64,000 bases of DNA from Schizochytrium sp. TIO01 (taxonomy: Eukaryota; Sar; Bigyra; Thraustochytrida; Thraustochytriidae): NCBI GenBank assembly GCA_004764695.1, contig SMSO01000004.1, positions 895,501 to 959,500 on the forward strand, read 5' to 3'. The translations under genes were made by a program, and so were the position numbers. The notes below the pieces were generated by a model that worked only from the letters and a program-made list of their open reading frames with translations, searched no databases and was not told the DNA's origin. Of the stretch, positions 42,501 through 52,020 are shown piece after piece. Position 1 is the stretch's first letter; each line of letters starts with the position of its first letter.

Positions 42501-44390
42501 TTACTCATACTTCTTTTTCCCCTTGGTGCCATTACCCCGGAACTTGGTTGCACCCTTGCGCGGACGAAACTCTTTTGGGGGAGGTGCTTCGGGCGACTTA
42601 ATAGCACTGTATGGGTTGGCAATCTTTACACGCTCCTTAGGCGGAAGCACAGAGGAGAGCAACATATCTGCAAGTCGGTGGTCATGATGAGTCTCCTTGA
42701 CAAGCAGAGAGACAAGTCCCTGTGAACCAAGGCCACGGGCAGTTCGACCGATACGGTGCACAAAGTCAGAAATACTAGAGGGAAGATCAAACATGATCAC
42801 ATGATCCACGTTGAAGTCAAGCCCACGAGCTGCCAAATCAGTACATAGAAGGACCTTGTGGTGCACAGAGGTCGAGTAAGAGGGAGGCGGGCGATTGAAA
42901 CCTTCCCATTGACTAGCACGCATTTCAGGGGGCATGCCACCGTGTAAGCTAAAAACTGAAAAGTTAGATTCTTCTTGTTCATTTTCGAGAAAGTATGCAG
43001 TCGAACGGCAGCTTGACAAAGAGTTGCAAAAGATGACAGTGCGGGTCTCCTTGCGATCTGAATTCTGCATCACATCCTTGCTTTCGATATACGATTGGAT
43101 AGCACTATTCAAAGAAGAGTGTTTACTATGCTCAGGGCAAGATACCATTTCGAAACGAAGGTTGGGGCTCAAAGCTCCAAAACGGGCAGACTTAATGACG
43201 TGTAATTTTCCTTGCAAGGCAGCTGCACAAGACTCCATCCACTCCATGGAGACCTTCGTTGCATCATCGCGGCCGTACGCAGACTTTCGCTTCATCGCAG
43301 ATTCACCCCCAGAGGTGGAGACCACGGTTGCTCCAGCGAAAACAATCATGCGAAGGTCACCCTTCTCTGCAAGGAGACTAATTAAAGTGGCAAGTTCATT
43401 GCGGAAATCTTCATCTGCAAAAACAGTATCAGCCTCGTCGATGACAAGATATCTCACATCACCTAGGAAAAGACGTCTTTGATCCCAAAGAAAACGCGCA
43501 CGATTAGGTGTCGTCACAACAAGATCAACGGCTTGTTTTTCCCGTAACTTTTGAACATCCTGCCTAGGACCTCCAGTGAACGATGCCGTGCGAAGCTTGG
43601 CAACATGGGAGATGGTCTTGGCGACTACTCCCAGTTGATCACTGAGCTCACGCGTCGGTGAAATTACCATAGCACGGGGACGAGCAATTTTGGTCGTAAT
43701 TCCTAATGACTCCTCGTCAATTTTGAGGCGATGAGCTATAGGGGCCATAAATGCAAGGGTCTTGCCAGAACCCGTTTCAGATGCGATTGCAACACACGGG
43801 ATATGGCGAATGCTATTCTCGTTTTCTGGAGTACCCAATTCATCACTTTTACGTGCAAGATCAAGAATCATTGGAATGGCCTTCTCTTGAATTGATGTTG
43901 GTTCTCGAATACGCATGTTTATCAGTGAGTCAACAATCTTCGGCGAGAGCCCGAGCTCGCCAAAGAGTCTACGCACGACTTTTTCTGTTGAATTATCAAG
44001 CTCGGGACGATTGCCGTATTGAACCCAGTCGCTAATGTCTGGGGCAACGCTCTTAACCATGTTTTTGGCACGTCGAGGATCTTTCGAGAATCGAGGATCT
44101 TTCGGAGATCGTGAGAAACGCCTTCCCGAGGATCGATTTCCCGATTGCTTAGCAGTTCGATTAGTCTCGTTTGAGTTTGAATCTCCATCAACGTTGTTCG
44201 CACTATTCGAACTGCTCTTAAAGCTTGTGCTCTTGTCTTCTGTGGTCGTGGTGAGACTTGCATTTGCCACCCTCACAGCGTTGTTCCGCGGAAACACTGC
44301 ATCTGTGTAGCGGCTAGAGGTCAAGAAAATTGGCTGGGCGCGATTACTCACACGCCAGGTGCCCTTGAGGGATCCGAGTGCTGACAGCAT
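42501..44390 (-). CDS. DEAD-box RNA helicase, probably mitochondrial
   Basis: 629 residues from the ATG at 44390; the frame is open 16 codons further to a TTG. The N-terminus (MLSALGSLKGTWRVSNRAQ) is Arg-rich with almost no acidic residues for ~30 positions, as in a mitochondrial presequence. Helicase motifs: Q-region TSIQEKAIP; motif I ASETGSGKT (Lys 210); PTRELSDQ; TTPNRARFL; motif II DEAD (318-321); motif III as GAT in VFAGAT where SAT is usual; VIFCNS; motif V CTDLAARGLDF; motif VI HRIGRTARG. Insertions lengthen the region between domains. The set resembles the MRH4/DDX28 group acting in mitochondrial ribosome assembly; this is inference. The C-terminus is Lys/Gly-rich for RNA contact. 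It converges with the PH/LIM gene. Confidence 0.88.
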   Translation of the reverse strand: MLSALGSLKGTWRVSNRAQPIFLTSSRYTDAVFPRNNAVRVANASLTTTTEDKSTSFKSSSNSANNVDGDSNSNETNRTAKQSGNRSSGRRFSRSPKDPRFSKDPRRAKNMVKSVAPDISDWVQYGNRPELDNSTEKVVRRLFGELGLSPKIVDSLINMRIREPTSIQEKAIPMILDLARKSDELGTPENENSIRHIPCVAIASETGSGKTLAFMAPIAHRLKIDEESLGITTKIARPRAMVISPTRELSDQLGVVAKTISHVAKLRTASFTGGPRQDVQKLREKQAVDLVVTTPNRARFLWDQRRLFLGDVRYLVIDEADTVFADEDFRNELATLISLLAEKGDLRMIVFAGATVVSTSGGESAMKRKSAYGRDDATKVSMEWMESCAAALQGKLHVIKSARFGALSPNLRFEMVSCPEHSKHSSLNSAIQSYIESKDVMQNSDRKETRTVIFCNSLSSCRSTAYFLENEQEESNFSVFSLHGGMPPEMRASQWEGFNRPPPSYSTSVHHKVLLCTDLAARGLDFNVDHVIMFDLPSSISDFVHRIGRTARGLGSQGLVSLLVKETHHDHRLADMLLSSVLPPKERVKIANPYSAIKSPEAPPPKEFRPRKGATKFRGNGTKGKKKYE

Positions 44391-45232
44391 GATGATGCTG
44401 CGACCTTCGGTTCTGCAGCTAGTTACTTGAGCGCACAAAGAACTTGTGCTGTTTTTTTTGTGTTTTTTTTAAAAATGACTGGTTGCGCCAGCGAGCGAAT
44501 AAGGCTCGCTGGAGGACAATATAGTCATATTTGCAACTTTCTCTGAAACAAGTATTCTCTCTCGAAAGGAGTTCGGTGAACCAAAAGCGGGTTTTAGACG
44601 AAAGTAGAACTTTAGAAAAGTAGTTATGACAAAACTATCTTTTTTAAAATCGATAGCAGTTATTGTGCATATTGGTAATGACTCATCTTGCTAACAGACA
44701 TGCATTATAATAGTATTGCAAACTTCTAAAAGCAGCACAGGCTTGATGTTGCTAGTAAAATGTCACGAGCACATGTCTCATGCAAAGGTTATCTAACAAA
44801 ATTAATTGAACTTATCAGACACATCTTGTCTATTGAGACTGATAGGCCTGGTGGGAATTGTGAATGTGTAATGTTGTAGTCATCCAACCTCTGCGAAATA
44901 ACTTTTAATAGTTACAATTGCAAGCTGTATAAACAGGAAAACGCATGGAATCATGTTTAAGAGAATATATAATCTCCAAGACACCCCCAGATTAAGTTAG
45001 ATCATTGTGAATCGGTAGAGGTACGAAGACTACCTTTTAAGATCAGAAAATTTGATATGGATGAACCTTGGTGAATCAGCAGGGTGCTGTTCAAAGTGGC
45101 TCTTGGAGAACATACAAGACGAGAGATTTTGATAAAGACTTTTTGATTTTAGCAATCAAGCAAAACTAATTCAAGAAGTCAACGCCACTAAAAATATTTC
45201 GTGTTCAACAATCTAGTACATATAGTCATAAT
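44391..45232. other. Intergenic stretch
   Basis: No open frame of note. AT-rich, with a broken 17-T run at about 44452-44470 just upstream of the helicase start. Contains the helicase promoter and the 3' end of COX20. Confidence 0.5.
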
Positions 45233-45532
45233 TTATTCCGATTCCTCTTCAGGTTTGTAGCGGCGTTCCTGAAGACGTGATTGACGTTCATTCATAAGCT
45301 TGATCGACTCAAGCATCTGGTTGCGTTTAATGTGATAGTCATACCGACAGCCCGCGAAGGATATCACAGAAACCACACAGAGCATCTTAATACCCCAGTC
45401 AACAGCAGACAATGTGCTGCGAGTGCCGTAGAACCTGTGGCCAGCCATAACTACACCAGACGCAATGCCCAAATATGTGGACTCCCGGGCACACGGAATG
45501 TCCCAAAGCGCTTGCGAGCGTCCTCCCGACAT
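45233..45532 (-). CDS. COX20: COX20-like cytochrome c oxidase assembly factor
   Basis: 99 residues from an ATG at 45532. The family signature is visible: WDIPCARESTYLG, matching the conserved PCAR-S region, followed by two membrane helices (about 20-37 and 45-62) and the conserved CRYDYHIKR after helix 2 (CRYNY in animals). COX20 (FAM36A) is a mitochondrial inner-membrane chaperone that guides COX2 during copper insertion and complex IV assembly. Length is close to the human 118 residues. The tail is Arg/Glu-rich and helical. A TATATAAA lies 31-38 bases before the ATG. Although the protein is short, the motif pair makes the assignment good. Confidence 0.85.
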   Translation of the reverse strand: MSGGRSQALWDIPCARESTYLGIASGVVMAGHRFYGTRSTLSAVDWGIKMLCVVSVISFAGCRYDYHIKRNQMLESIKLMNERQSRLQERRYKPEEESE

Positions 45533-45562
45533 CTTGGCGTATCTATCTATAGATGAACCTCC

Positions 45563-45570
45563 TTTATATA
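45563..45570 (-). promoter_or_regulatory. TATA-like element of COX20
   Basis: TATATAAA on the minus strand, 31-38 bases before the COX20 ATG, the same octamer and nearly the same spacing as at POLE2. Confidence 0.45.
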
Positions 45571-46491
45571 TGCACTAAATCTGTCCACCTCGCGAACCTT
45601 CGACTTCAGCACGTCTCCTGACTTACAGTACGTTTGCGCACAAAATTTTCCAGTACGTCCGTTCTCAGAATTCACCGCCAGGGCTGTCGCGAATTGCGCA
45701 CAGTAGAGCTAAGGAGCAGTGCTGTGCTCTGCAGCGCCGTCGATTTTAATGTTACCAAGCCTGCAAAACTCTCAGAGGTTTCCTTTCACCGCTGTCAGCG
45801 TCGCTAGTAGTCTAAGCCCTACGTCTTCTCCGTCGACGCAAAGTTCCTTCCCTACCCAAGACCTTGGCTCGTTCCCAAGACCGAGCTTTGGTTTGGGCCA
45901 CGGAAGGCTTGAAAGGCAGCGATAAAAAGTCGCTTTTCCTGAAAAAGGTGAGTGAGAAAGGCAAGGGAGTAACTAGGTACTATTAGTAGAGAGAAATCAG
46001 ACGTCGTCGTGAAAACAAACCAAGACGAGCAAAAGAGCAAACGCACTGAGGGAGAAAGCAGGTACTACGGTACCTTGACAGCCCTATCCCAGAGAAGATT
46101 TTTCATGCACATCTTCAAGATTTAAGGGCTTTGTAAATCAGCTCCTTTGAACACTCGTTCTTTCACTCCTTCAATACTGGCATAGTAGCTACCTATTGTT
46201 TACTACGAATTGTGCTTTATTCTAACGACGTTGAGAGAATTGAGGAGACAGCTCTTGAGAGACGTCAGCTGCAACAAACTTGCTTCGCAAGCGCCTGCAT
46301 GCCCTGCCACGCTCGCAGGTAGATTAGTCTGCGCTGAGATCATAGATTTGCCCTGCGCAGAATTGTCATTCTTGGAGATTACTATTATCCTCGAAGTTGG
46401 TGAATCTGCGATACCGGCAAGGGTAGCTTTGGGGTGGACCTACTGCGACTTGAGAGACCTTTGGAGGTAAACTTCGGAAAGATTCAAGGTC
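45571..46491. other. Divergent intergenic region COX20 / WD40-like gene
   Basis: About 900 bases. Short frames at 45719-45925 and 46210-46470 on the plus strand are unsupported. Several TAGGTAC-like words occur (45973, 46060, 46190). Confidence 0.45.
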
Positions 46492-47802
46492 ATGGCTCAG
46501 CGAAGGTTGATTAATGAAGTTTATGAAGATGCTGGTGAATTTCTTCGGCCTCAGAAAGCAGCAAGGCAATTTCAGGGACCCAAGTTTGCTTCTGAGGCTG
46601 CCATAGATCAACGAGACCGAGCTCGGAACGAAGCACGGCGTCTTGCTAGTGTTCGCTCGCGTAAGCGGCGAGATGGTTGGTGGCCTGGAGGTCCTATTCA
46701 GTACTCATCGAGGACCCAAGCTGCACATCTAGGAGAATACGCGTCAGAACTCATTGGTGATCGTCTGCTCAAAGCACAATGGAAGCCCGTGGAGAACCAA
46801 ATGTATAGATGTGTCACTAAGGTCCGCGTTTTAAGAAATACCACAGGTGGCAAAGATCAATGGTTAGCTGCTGGAGATGATTTAGGTTCTATGACACTGC
46901 ATAAACTAGTTTCCGAATCTGCTTCAGGCACTTTGCACTCACGCGCCAGAATGTTCCCAAGACGTATCGATGATTGCGTGAGCATCGGTGACAAGATTTT
47001 ATTTCCTAGAGGGCCTGGCATTGATGTTTGTGCTGTCTCCCAGGATGGAGAGATGAAACGGGATTGTGAACTCTTAGTGGGACCTAATATGCAGTTTTGC
47101 TCTACTCATGTGGGGGTAAGTCCTGCGTCTCCGTGGCATTTTGTAACGCATAGCTCAGTAGATGGCGCTTTACGTTGGTGGGATCTTCGCTCTCCTGAAA
47201 GACCAACAGCAATGGCCCAAACAGGTATTTTGAGCATCAAATCGCTCTCATGTTGTGCTGAGAATATTCATCTAGTTGCGCTTGTCTCAAAAGCTGACGA
47301 GGTGTCGGTTTTCCTGAACGGTGAGCAAGTCTTCCCAGGCTTCCCAGCAAACGATCAAACAAGTGCCACATGGAATCGTCACACGGAGTCCTTTGAACAG
47401 CCAGTCAGTCGACATAGCCAGTCAATCTTAAGCGCAACCCCCATTGATTCGAACCTGCTCATGACAACGGATGGTTTACAATTAAAGTTATGGTCCATAG
47501 ATTCAGGTCGTGGCCTGGCAAGCATTAATGCAGCTCAAAGTTTCGTACTGCCACCACATGTTGTGCAAGTATCTGCACAATCTTCTGCACGAATATACAT
47601 TTTATCATCTAATGATGATTTATGTGAGTACAAAGTTTGCCGTCGCACACAACAGATCGAACACGTTAGTACAAGCGTTTTACCCGAATGCGGTACTGCA
47701 GAGGGCAGCACAGCTCTTGCATCTTCATTCGACGTTAATTCAGAAGGCTCATGTGTCTTTGTGTGTACTAGCCAAGGTCTTCTTTTCGCTAAGAGCGTAT
47801 AG
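46492..47802 (+). CDS. WD40-like beta-propeller protein
   Basis: 436 residues from the ATG at 46492. The first ~95 residues are charged and Arg-rich, followed by weak WD40-type repeats: KDQWLAAGDDLGSMTLHKL, WHFVTHSSVDGALRWWDLRS (near 215-235, the best repeat), LLMTTDGLQLKLWSIDSG and GSCVFVCTSQGLLFAKS at the end. This gives roughly six or seven blades, one propeller. I do not recognise the specific family. Such proteins are usually assembly platforms, for example substrate receptors or import receptors. The otubain gene follows in the same direction after ~420 bases. Confidence 0.65.
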   Translation: MAQRRLINEVYEDAGEFLRPQKAARQFQGPKFASEAAIDQRDRARNEARRLASVRSRKRRDGWWPGGPIQYSSRTQAAHLGEYASELIGDRLLKAQWKPVENQMYRCVTKVRVLRNTTGGKDQWLAAGDDLGSMTLHKLVSESASGTLHSRARMFPRRIDDCVSIGDKILFPRGPGIDVCAVSQDGEMKRDCELLVGPNMQFCSTHVGVSPASPWHFVTHSSVDGALRWWDLRSPERPTAMAQTGILSIKSLSCCAENIHLVALVSKADEVSVFLNGEQVFPGFPANDQTSATWNRHTESFEQPVSRHSQSILSATPIDSNLLMTTDGLQLKLWSIDSGRGLASINAAQSFVLPPHVVQVSAQSSARIYILSSNDDLCEYKVCRRTQQIEHVSTSVLPECGTAEGSTALASSFDVNSEGSCVFVCTSQGLLFAKSV

Positions 47803-48219
47803 AATTATCAACACGCAGGTGTTGTTGCTCTTTGAATATAATCTTGTTCGTGGGACCCCTGATCAACTAACTCTACTCTCAACTCTTTTCTTTATCAGTT
47901 TAATTTTATGGTCTTTTCCTTGAGGATCGTTGCAGAGCATTCGTTGCACAATGCTGTTTGTCCTTTAGTTTTCCATCTTGTACTACGCACTGAAGTTCGT
48001 TTCTTTAAATTCTTTCTTCTAAAGATGGTACATTGTAGGTAGGGACTGCCTAGGTAAAAGTCTAAAGGCTGGGGCATGCTGAGTTTTTTTTTAAATACCT
48101 TTGAAGTTCCTTTCCCTATCTTGCAAAATCAGTATCTGCAATCTGCCTCGTTGAAGACGACACAGAAACCTCGAAACCTGAAGATACAAAGGTGGTAAAG
48201 TCGATCTATATCTGCGAGG
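47803..48219. other. Intergenic stretch before otubain
   Basis: Probably the 3' end of the WD40-like gene and the promoter of otubain. No supported gene or clear element. Confidence 0.5.
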
Positions 48220-49223
48220 ATGGATGCCGACGATGAACTTCGTGCCCAGGCAGCCGCGCAGGAGGCCGAAATCGAAGGTTTTGTGAAAAGCCGCCCTCTG
48301 ATTGGCACCATGGTATGTTGATAATATAATAATGAGGATATTGTGTACTTTTGCGACTTTTCTCGCGGAAAGTATACTCAAAGACAGCGAAGAGCTCTGC
48401 CGAGAACAATCGTTCTGGGAATGTATTCTGAGTCGCACAGCTTTGGGCTATTACATTTATGGACCTAGAAAAATACTGACGAGTTCTATGCCTTGAGTCG
48501 AACTGGAATGCAATTAATTGTGGATGAACTAATTGCAATGATCAGGAAACTGGCTTTGCGTCACTGCGAGAGGAGTTGAAGGGCAATGAAGCATTTCTGC
48601 GTAAAATCCCGTGTCTGGAGTCTAGATACAGGGGTATCCGTCATGTTCGTGGCGATGGCAATTGCTTTTACCGCTCCTTTGTCTTTCGCATGTTCGAGGT
48701 GGCACGCGAGAATGATGACCTCTGCAGGCGTCTACTGAAAGTTGCGAAGGATGCACTTCCGTATTTGCTTGAGGCTGGCTATGAAGAAGTCTCGATCGAA
48801 ACGTTTGTGGATTACTGTATTGAAACGTTAGAGACCCTGAGCAACAAGTCCGAGGAGGAACTTGAAACGCTGTTTAGTGATGAAGGAGAATCGGATTACC
48901 TGGTATGGTTTGGAAGACTTGCTTGTGCCGGCTTTCTGAAGCACTACCCAGAGCGTTTTGAGCCTTTTATTCTTGGCAGTAATTATGGTGATATTGCAAG
49001 TTTCTGCTCTCGAGAGGTGGAGCCAATGGGCAAGGAGGCTGATGAGCCTCAAGTGATTGCCCTAGCAGAATATTGGGGCTTGCGAACTTGCGTTGAGTAC
49101 ATAGACTCTAGCAGTGAAGAGAAAACATCCTCGCATATATTTGGTCCAGGCAAAGATGGAGATCCTGCCAACATCTATTTGCTCTATCGCCCGGGCCACT
49201 ATGAAATTATCTATGAACAGTGA
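48220..49223 (+). CDS. OTUB: Otubain deubiquitinase (two exons)
   Basis: Cysteine protease of family C65 that cleaves ubiquitin from proteins and, in animals, also blocks E2 enzymes. Exon 1, 48220-48312 (31 codons, ATG at 48220); exon 2, 48546-49223. Splicing is phase 0 and gives 256 residues, close to human OTUB1 (271). The catalytic triad is visible: Asp68 and Cys71 in RGDGNCFYRSF, and His249 in PGHYEIIY near the C-terminus. Other family blocks include FLRKIPCLESRY and VEYIDSSSE. Exon 2 alone would start at a later ATG or codon 11 and lack the N-terminal helix, which supports the two-exon model. It converges with the MFS gene. Confidence 0.9.
48313..48545 (+). other. Spliceosomal intron in otubain
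   Basis: 233 bases, donor GTATGT after the ATG codon of residue 31, acceptor ATCAG. A branch-like CTAAT lies about 15-20 bases before the acceptor. Both exon ends are phase 0. In-frame stops inside the intron (TGA/TAA just after the donor) show it must be removed. It is the only clear intron in the window. Confidence 0.85.
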
Positions 49224-49518
49224 ATCAAAGAAAGCCAGTAATATTGTTTGCTTGCTAAACTTTTCATCAATTATGTTGAATTTTACTTTTGCATTGTGAC
49301 TCTTTTTATCATATGCACCCTTCGTCTAACTACTTGCATATCCATACTAGTTGTTAGTATCAGATGGTGCTCAGTTTCCGAAAACACCCGTCCCTCATTT
49401 ACAAATTTAAAGTCTTGACTATCAAATTGTTAAAATTTACAATGACTAGTTCGTGACTGATAATTATATCTATTTCTAATTCTGATTATTAAAAAAGAAA
49501 ATAATGCGCAAAAGACAA
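49224..49518. other. Convergent 3' intergenic region
   Basis: AT-rich 295 bases between otubain and the MFS gene; no gene seen. Confidence 0.5.
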
Positions 49519-51345
49519 TCATGATACATTTTTTAGCTTCAAAAAGCAAGCACTTGCAGCAAAAAAATACAAAGCTGCTACAATGAAAATGACCGTATAT
49601 CCAAGATGTGGCATGCCAAAATGCAGACCTTCACGGTTGAACATATCAAGCAGAGCTCCACCAATAGGTGCAGCAATCAGCTGAGGCAAAACAATAGAAA
49701 TGTGCCAGACACCCAGGTCTCGGGCCGCATGCTCTGAGCTTGGCAGCACATCGCAAACGAGTGCGTAATCAAGGGACATAAACGTGCCCATCGCGAATCC
49801 AAAAACTAGCATAAACACCATAGCCACGTAAAAGCTTTCGATAAAAGCAACAGATAAACTACATATGCCAAGAACCATACTTGAGAGTACTAATAAGCTT
49901 TTGCGTTTGCCACCCATGCGATCCGAGAGACGGCCTATAGCTACAGACGAGATAAGAGCAGTACAAAAAACAGGAATGAAAAGTATCGCAGCTCGTGTGG
50001 GCGGTGAAACATTCTCTAGTGGCAGAACATCAGTGACCCAGAATAGCATGAACTGCATTACTGTAAATACTCCAAATTGAATGAGCAAGCGCGTCACAAA
50101 GACCCAGAAAAAGTCATGTTTAGCAAACGGGCCTATCATGCTCGAAAGAACGCCAAGGGGGGGATCATAATGAGGATCGGCATGAGGCTTGGCTTCTTCA
50201 TTAAAGCTAGTGGCACTTGAAATACTTGATGATTCAGCAGATTCAAGTAGATCAGCATTGCCAGACTCTGAGTCGACAACGCGAGGGGATGCCTGATTAC
50301 TAGTGTTTGACGGATTTGTTGAAGGTGCAGGGGGGAGAAAAACATCTTCTTTATACACAGACAAAGTGACAATGCCTGTAAGAATCACCACTATATCGAG
50401 GAGGTAGAAGCTGCTTGCAATACCTAATGATGTAGACGCAGCGCCAAGACTTGCACCAACTCCGTACCCAATAATGGTTAAGGCACCGACAATACCTGAT
50501 GTCGTACCATATTGAGTTCGTTCGGTCATGTCGGGGATAGTTGCGTTGAAAGCTGTTGTATGAAGAACTCCGCCGACCACAATAACAATGTAGATAATTG
50601 AAACTGCAACCATGCTCTCAGCTTCGCTTGACAGTCCAGCGACGATGAAACCAATACCGAGGATTGTGAGCCCAGCTGCCATGAACGGTTTGCGCCGCCC
50701 CAAGCGGCTTCTGCACCGATCACTAGCATGACCCACAAATGGGGGCAAGAGAATAGACAGGATGCCACCTGCTCCCGCCAGAAATCCAAGCGCTCGTCCT
50801 TTGTGGCCATCACCAACAATTGTGAGAATCTGCTGAGGGAGAAGTAGCGAAATGTAGGTTACATTGATTGATGAGCTGCCGATTTGCGCGAGACACATGA
50901 AAAGAATACGAAAGAACGCGACAAAAGTGTGTTCTTCCTCGTCTGAAACAGTTTCAGGATGCCCGTCGTCTGATTTATTTTCATTAGATTGGGTCACTTT
51001 TTGTGCTACTGGGAATCTCACTCGGCTAGTGTGTTCTTGTGATGGCACATTGAGCAGCGCTGCTTCATATTGGATCAAGCTAGACTGCTCTGCAAAAGGA
51101 TCTGGGACTCCTCGAAAGAGTGACTCTTCGTAGTTCTGGGATATGCTATCGCTTGCGAGATAGTAATGGTGACCTGTGTTGTTATAGCGTTTACGAGCAC
51201 CTCGGTTTGAGATAGTACTTGGCACAATTGAGGTTGCATTTTCAACCACTCTCACTGATTCATTATTACTACTATCATGAATGTTTAACCTCTTCACGGT
51301 CATTAGTTTTTTTGGGTCTTTGGAAGAATCTGCGCCAGCCTCCAT
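49519..51345 (-). CDS. Major facilitator superfamily transporter
   Basis: 608 residues from an ATG at 51345. The cytoplasmic N-terminus is ~135 residues and hydrophilic. Twelve hydrophobic helices form two halves (about 140-345 and 400-605) joined by a Ser/Glu/Asn-rich loop. The MFS loop-2 motif is present in both halves: GHASDRCRSRLGRRKPF (203-219) and GRLSDRMGGKRK (~470-482). The SDRxRSRxGRRxPF form resembles the sugar/H+ symporters of the SUT/SLC45 (GPH-like) group, so a proton-coupled sugar or related solute carrier is a reasonable guess, but the substrate is not shown by the sequence. Members of this group sit in plasma or vacuolar membranes. Confidence 0.85.
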   Translation of the reverse strand: MEAGADSSKDPKKLMTVKRLNIHDSSNNESVRVVENATSIVPSTISNRGARKRYNNTGHHYYLASDSISQNYEESLFRGVPDPFAEQSSLIQYEAALLNVPSQEHTSRVRFPVAQKVTQSNENKSDDGHPETVSDEEEHTFVAFFRILFMCLAQIGSSSINVTYISLLLPQQILTIVGDGHKGRALGFLAGAGGILSILLPPFVGHASDRCRSRLGRRKPFMAAGLTILGIGFIVAGLSSEAESMVAVSIIYIVIVVGGVLHTTAFNATIPDMTERTQYGTTSGIVGALTIIGYGVGASLGAASTSLGIASSFYLLDIVVILTGIVTLSVYKEDVFLPPAPSTNPSNTSNQASPRVVDSESGNADLLESAESSSISSATSFNEEAKPHADPHYDPPLGVLSSMIGPFAKHDFFWVFVTRLLIQFGVFTVMQFMLFWVTDVLPLENVSPPTRAAILFIPVFCTALISSVAIGRLSDRMGGKRKSLLVLSSMVLGICSLSVAFIESFYVAMVFMLVFGFAMGTFMSLDYALVCDVLPSSEHAARDLGVWHISIVLPQLIAAPIGGALLDMFNREGLHFGMPHLGYTVIFIVAALYFFAASACFLKLKNVS

Positions 51346-52020
51346 GTTAGATACTCACGAAGACGCTCTAACTTGTGCTATTTTACGCAGCTTTGCTGTT
51401 ATCAGAAGAGAGTCAAAGAGATGACCCTCCAGGGTTAGCGATGCCGCTATCTATGACGCACCGTCAGCAGTTAGGTGACCAGGCTGCAACACAGTGTCCC
51501 AAAGACCTCAACACGCGTGTTTTGTGCAGAAGGCCCAGGTTCGGGCTCTGTTGATAATGAATGACAAAGTACTTGTTGTTTGCTTGCTTGCTTGAAGACT
51601 TGAGAAAATGGAATAGCTACTAGTACCTACTACTTAGCTACCTACGTCTAATAACATAACATCCAATATTTTTATTATTTATTTTTGGAATAAAGAAGGA
51701 ATAAAATAGTAATTGCGGAGACCATGACCTCAAGGGATTATCATTGTGCGTGCGCATCTTTATTAACTTATGAACTTCATTAAGCGAGTATGTGTTTTGT
51801 AAAAAGGCAAAAGAACCTATGGCTGTTGAAAAATACATCAATGAAAATGGAATGTTTTACCAATGAGCTTCTTTTGCTAAATTGTAATGACACTTTATTA
51901 GGGAACAACAATATGATATATATTCAGTTATGATGACTGATTTTTTGATCAGAGACGCAGCAAATGCGAAATTAGGTTCGTAGACACAAGGTGATACATT
52001 TCAGACTTCCGATTTCTTCT
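51346..52020. other. Intergenic stretch
   Basis: Region between two minus-strand genes. The best cluster of GTACCTAC-type words in the window is at about 51615-51650. No supported gene. Confidence 0.5.
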
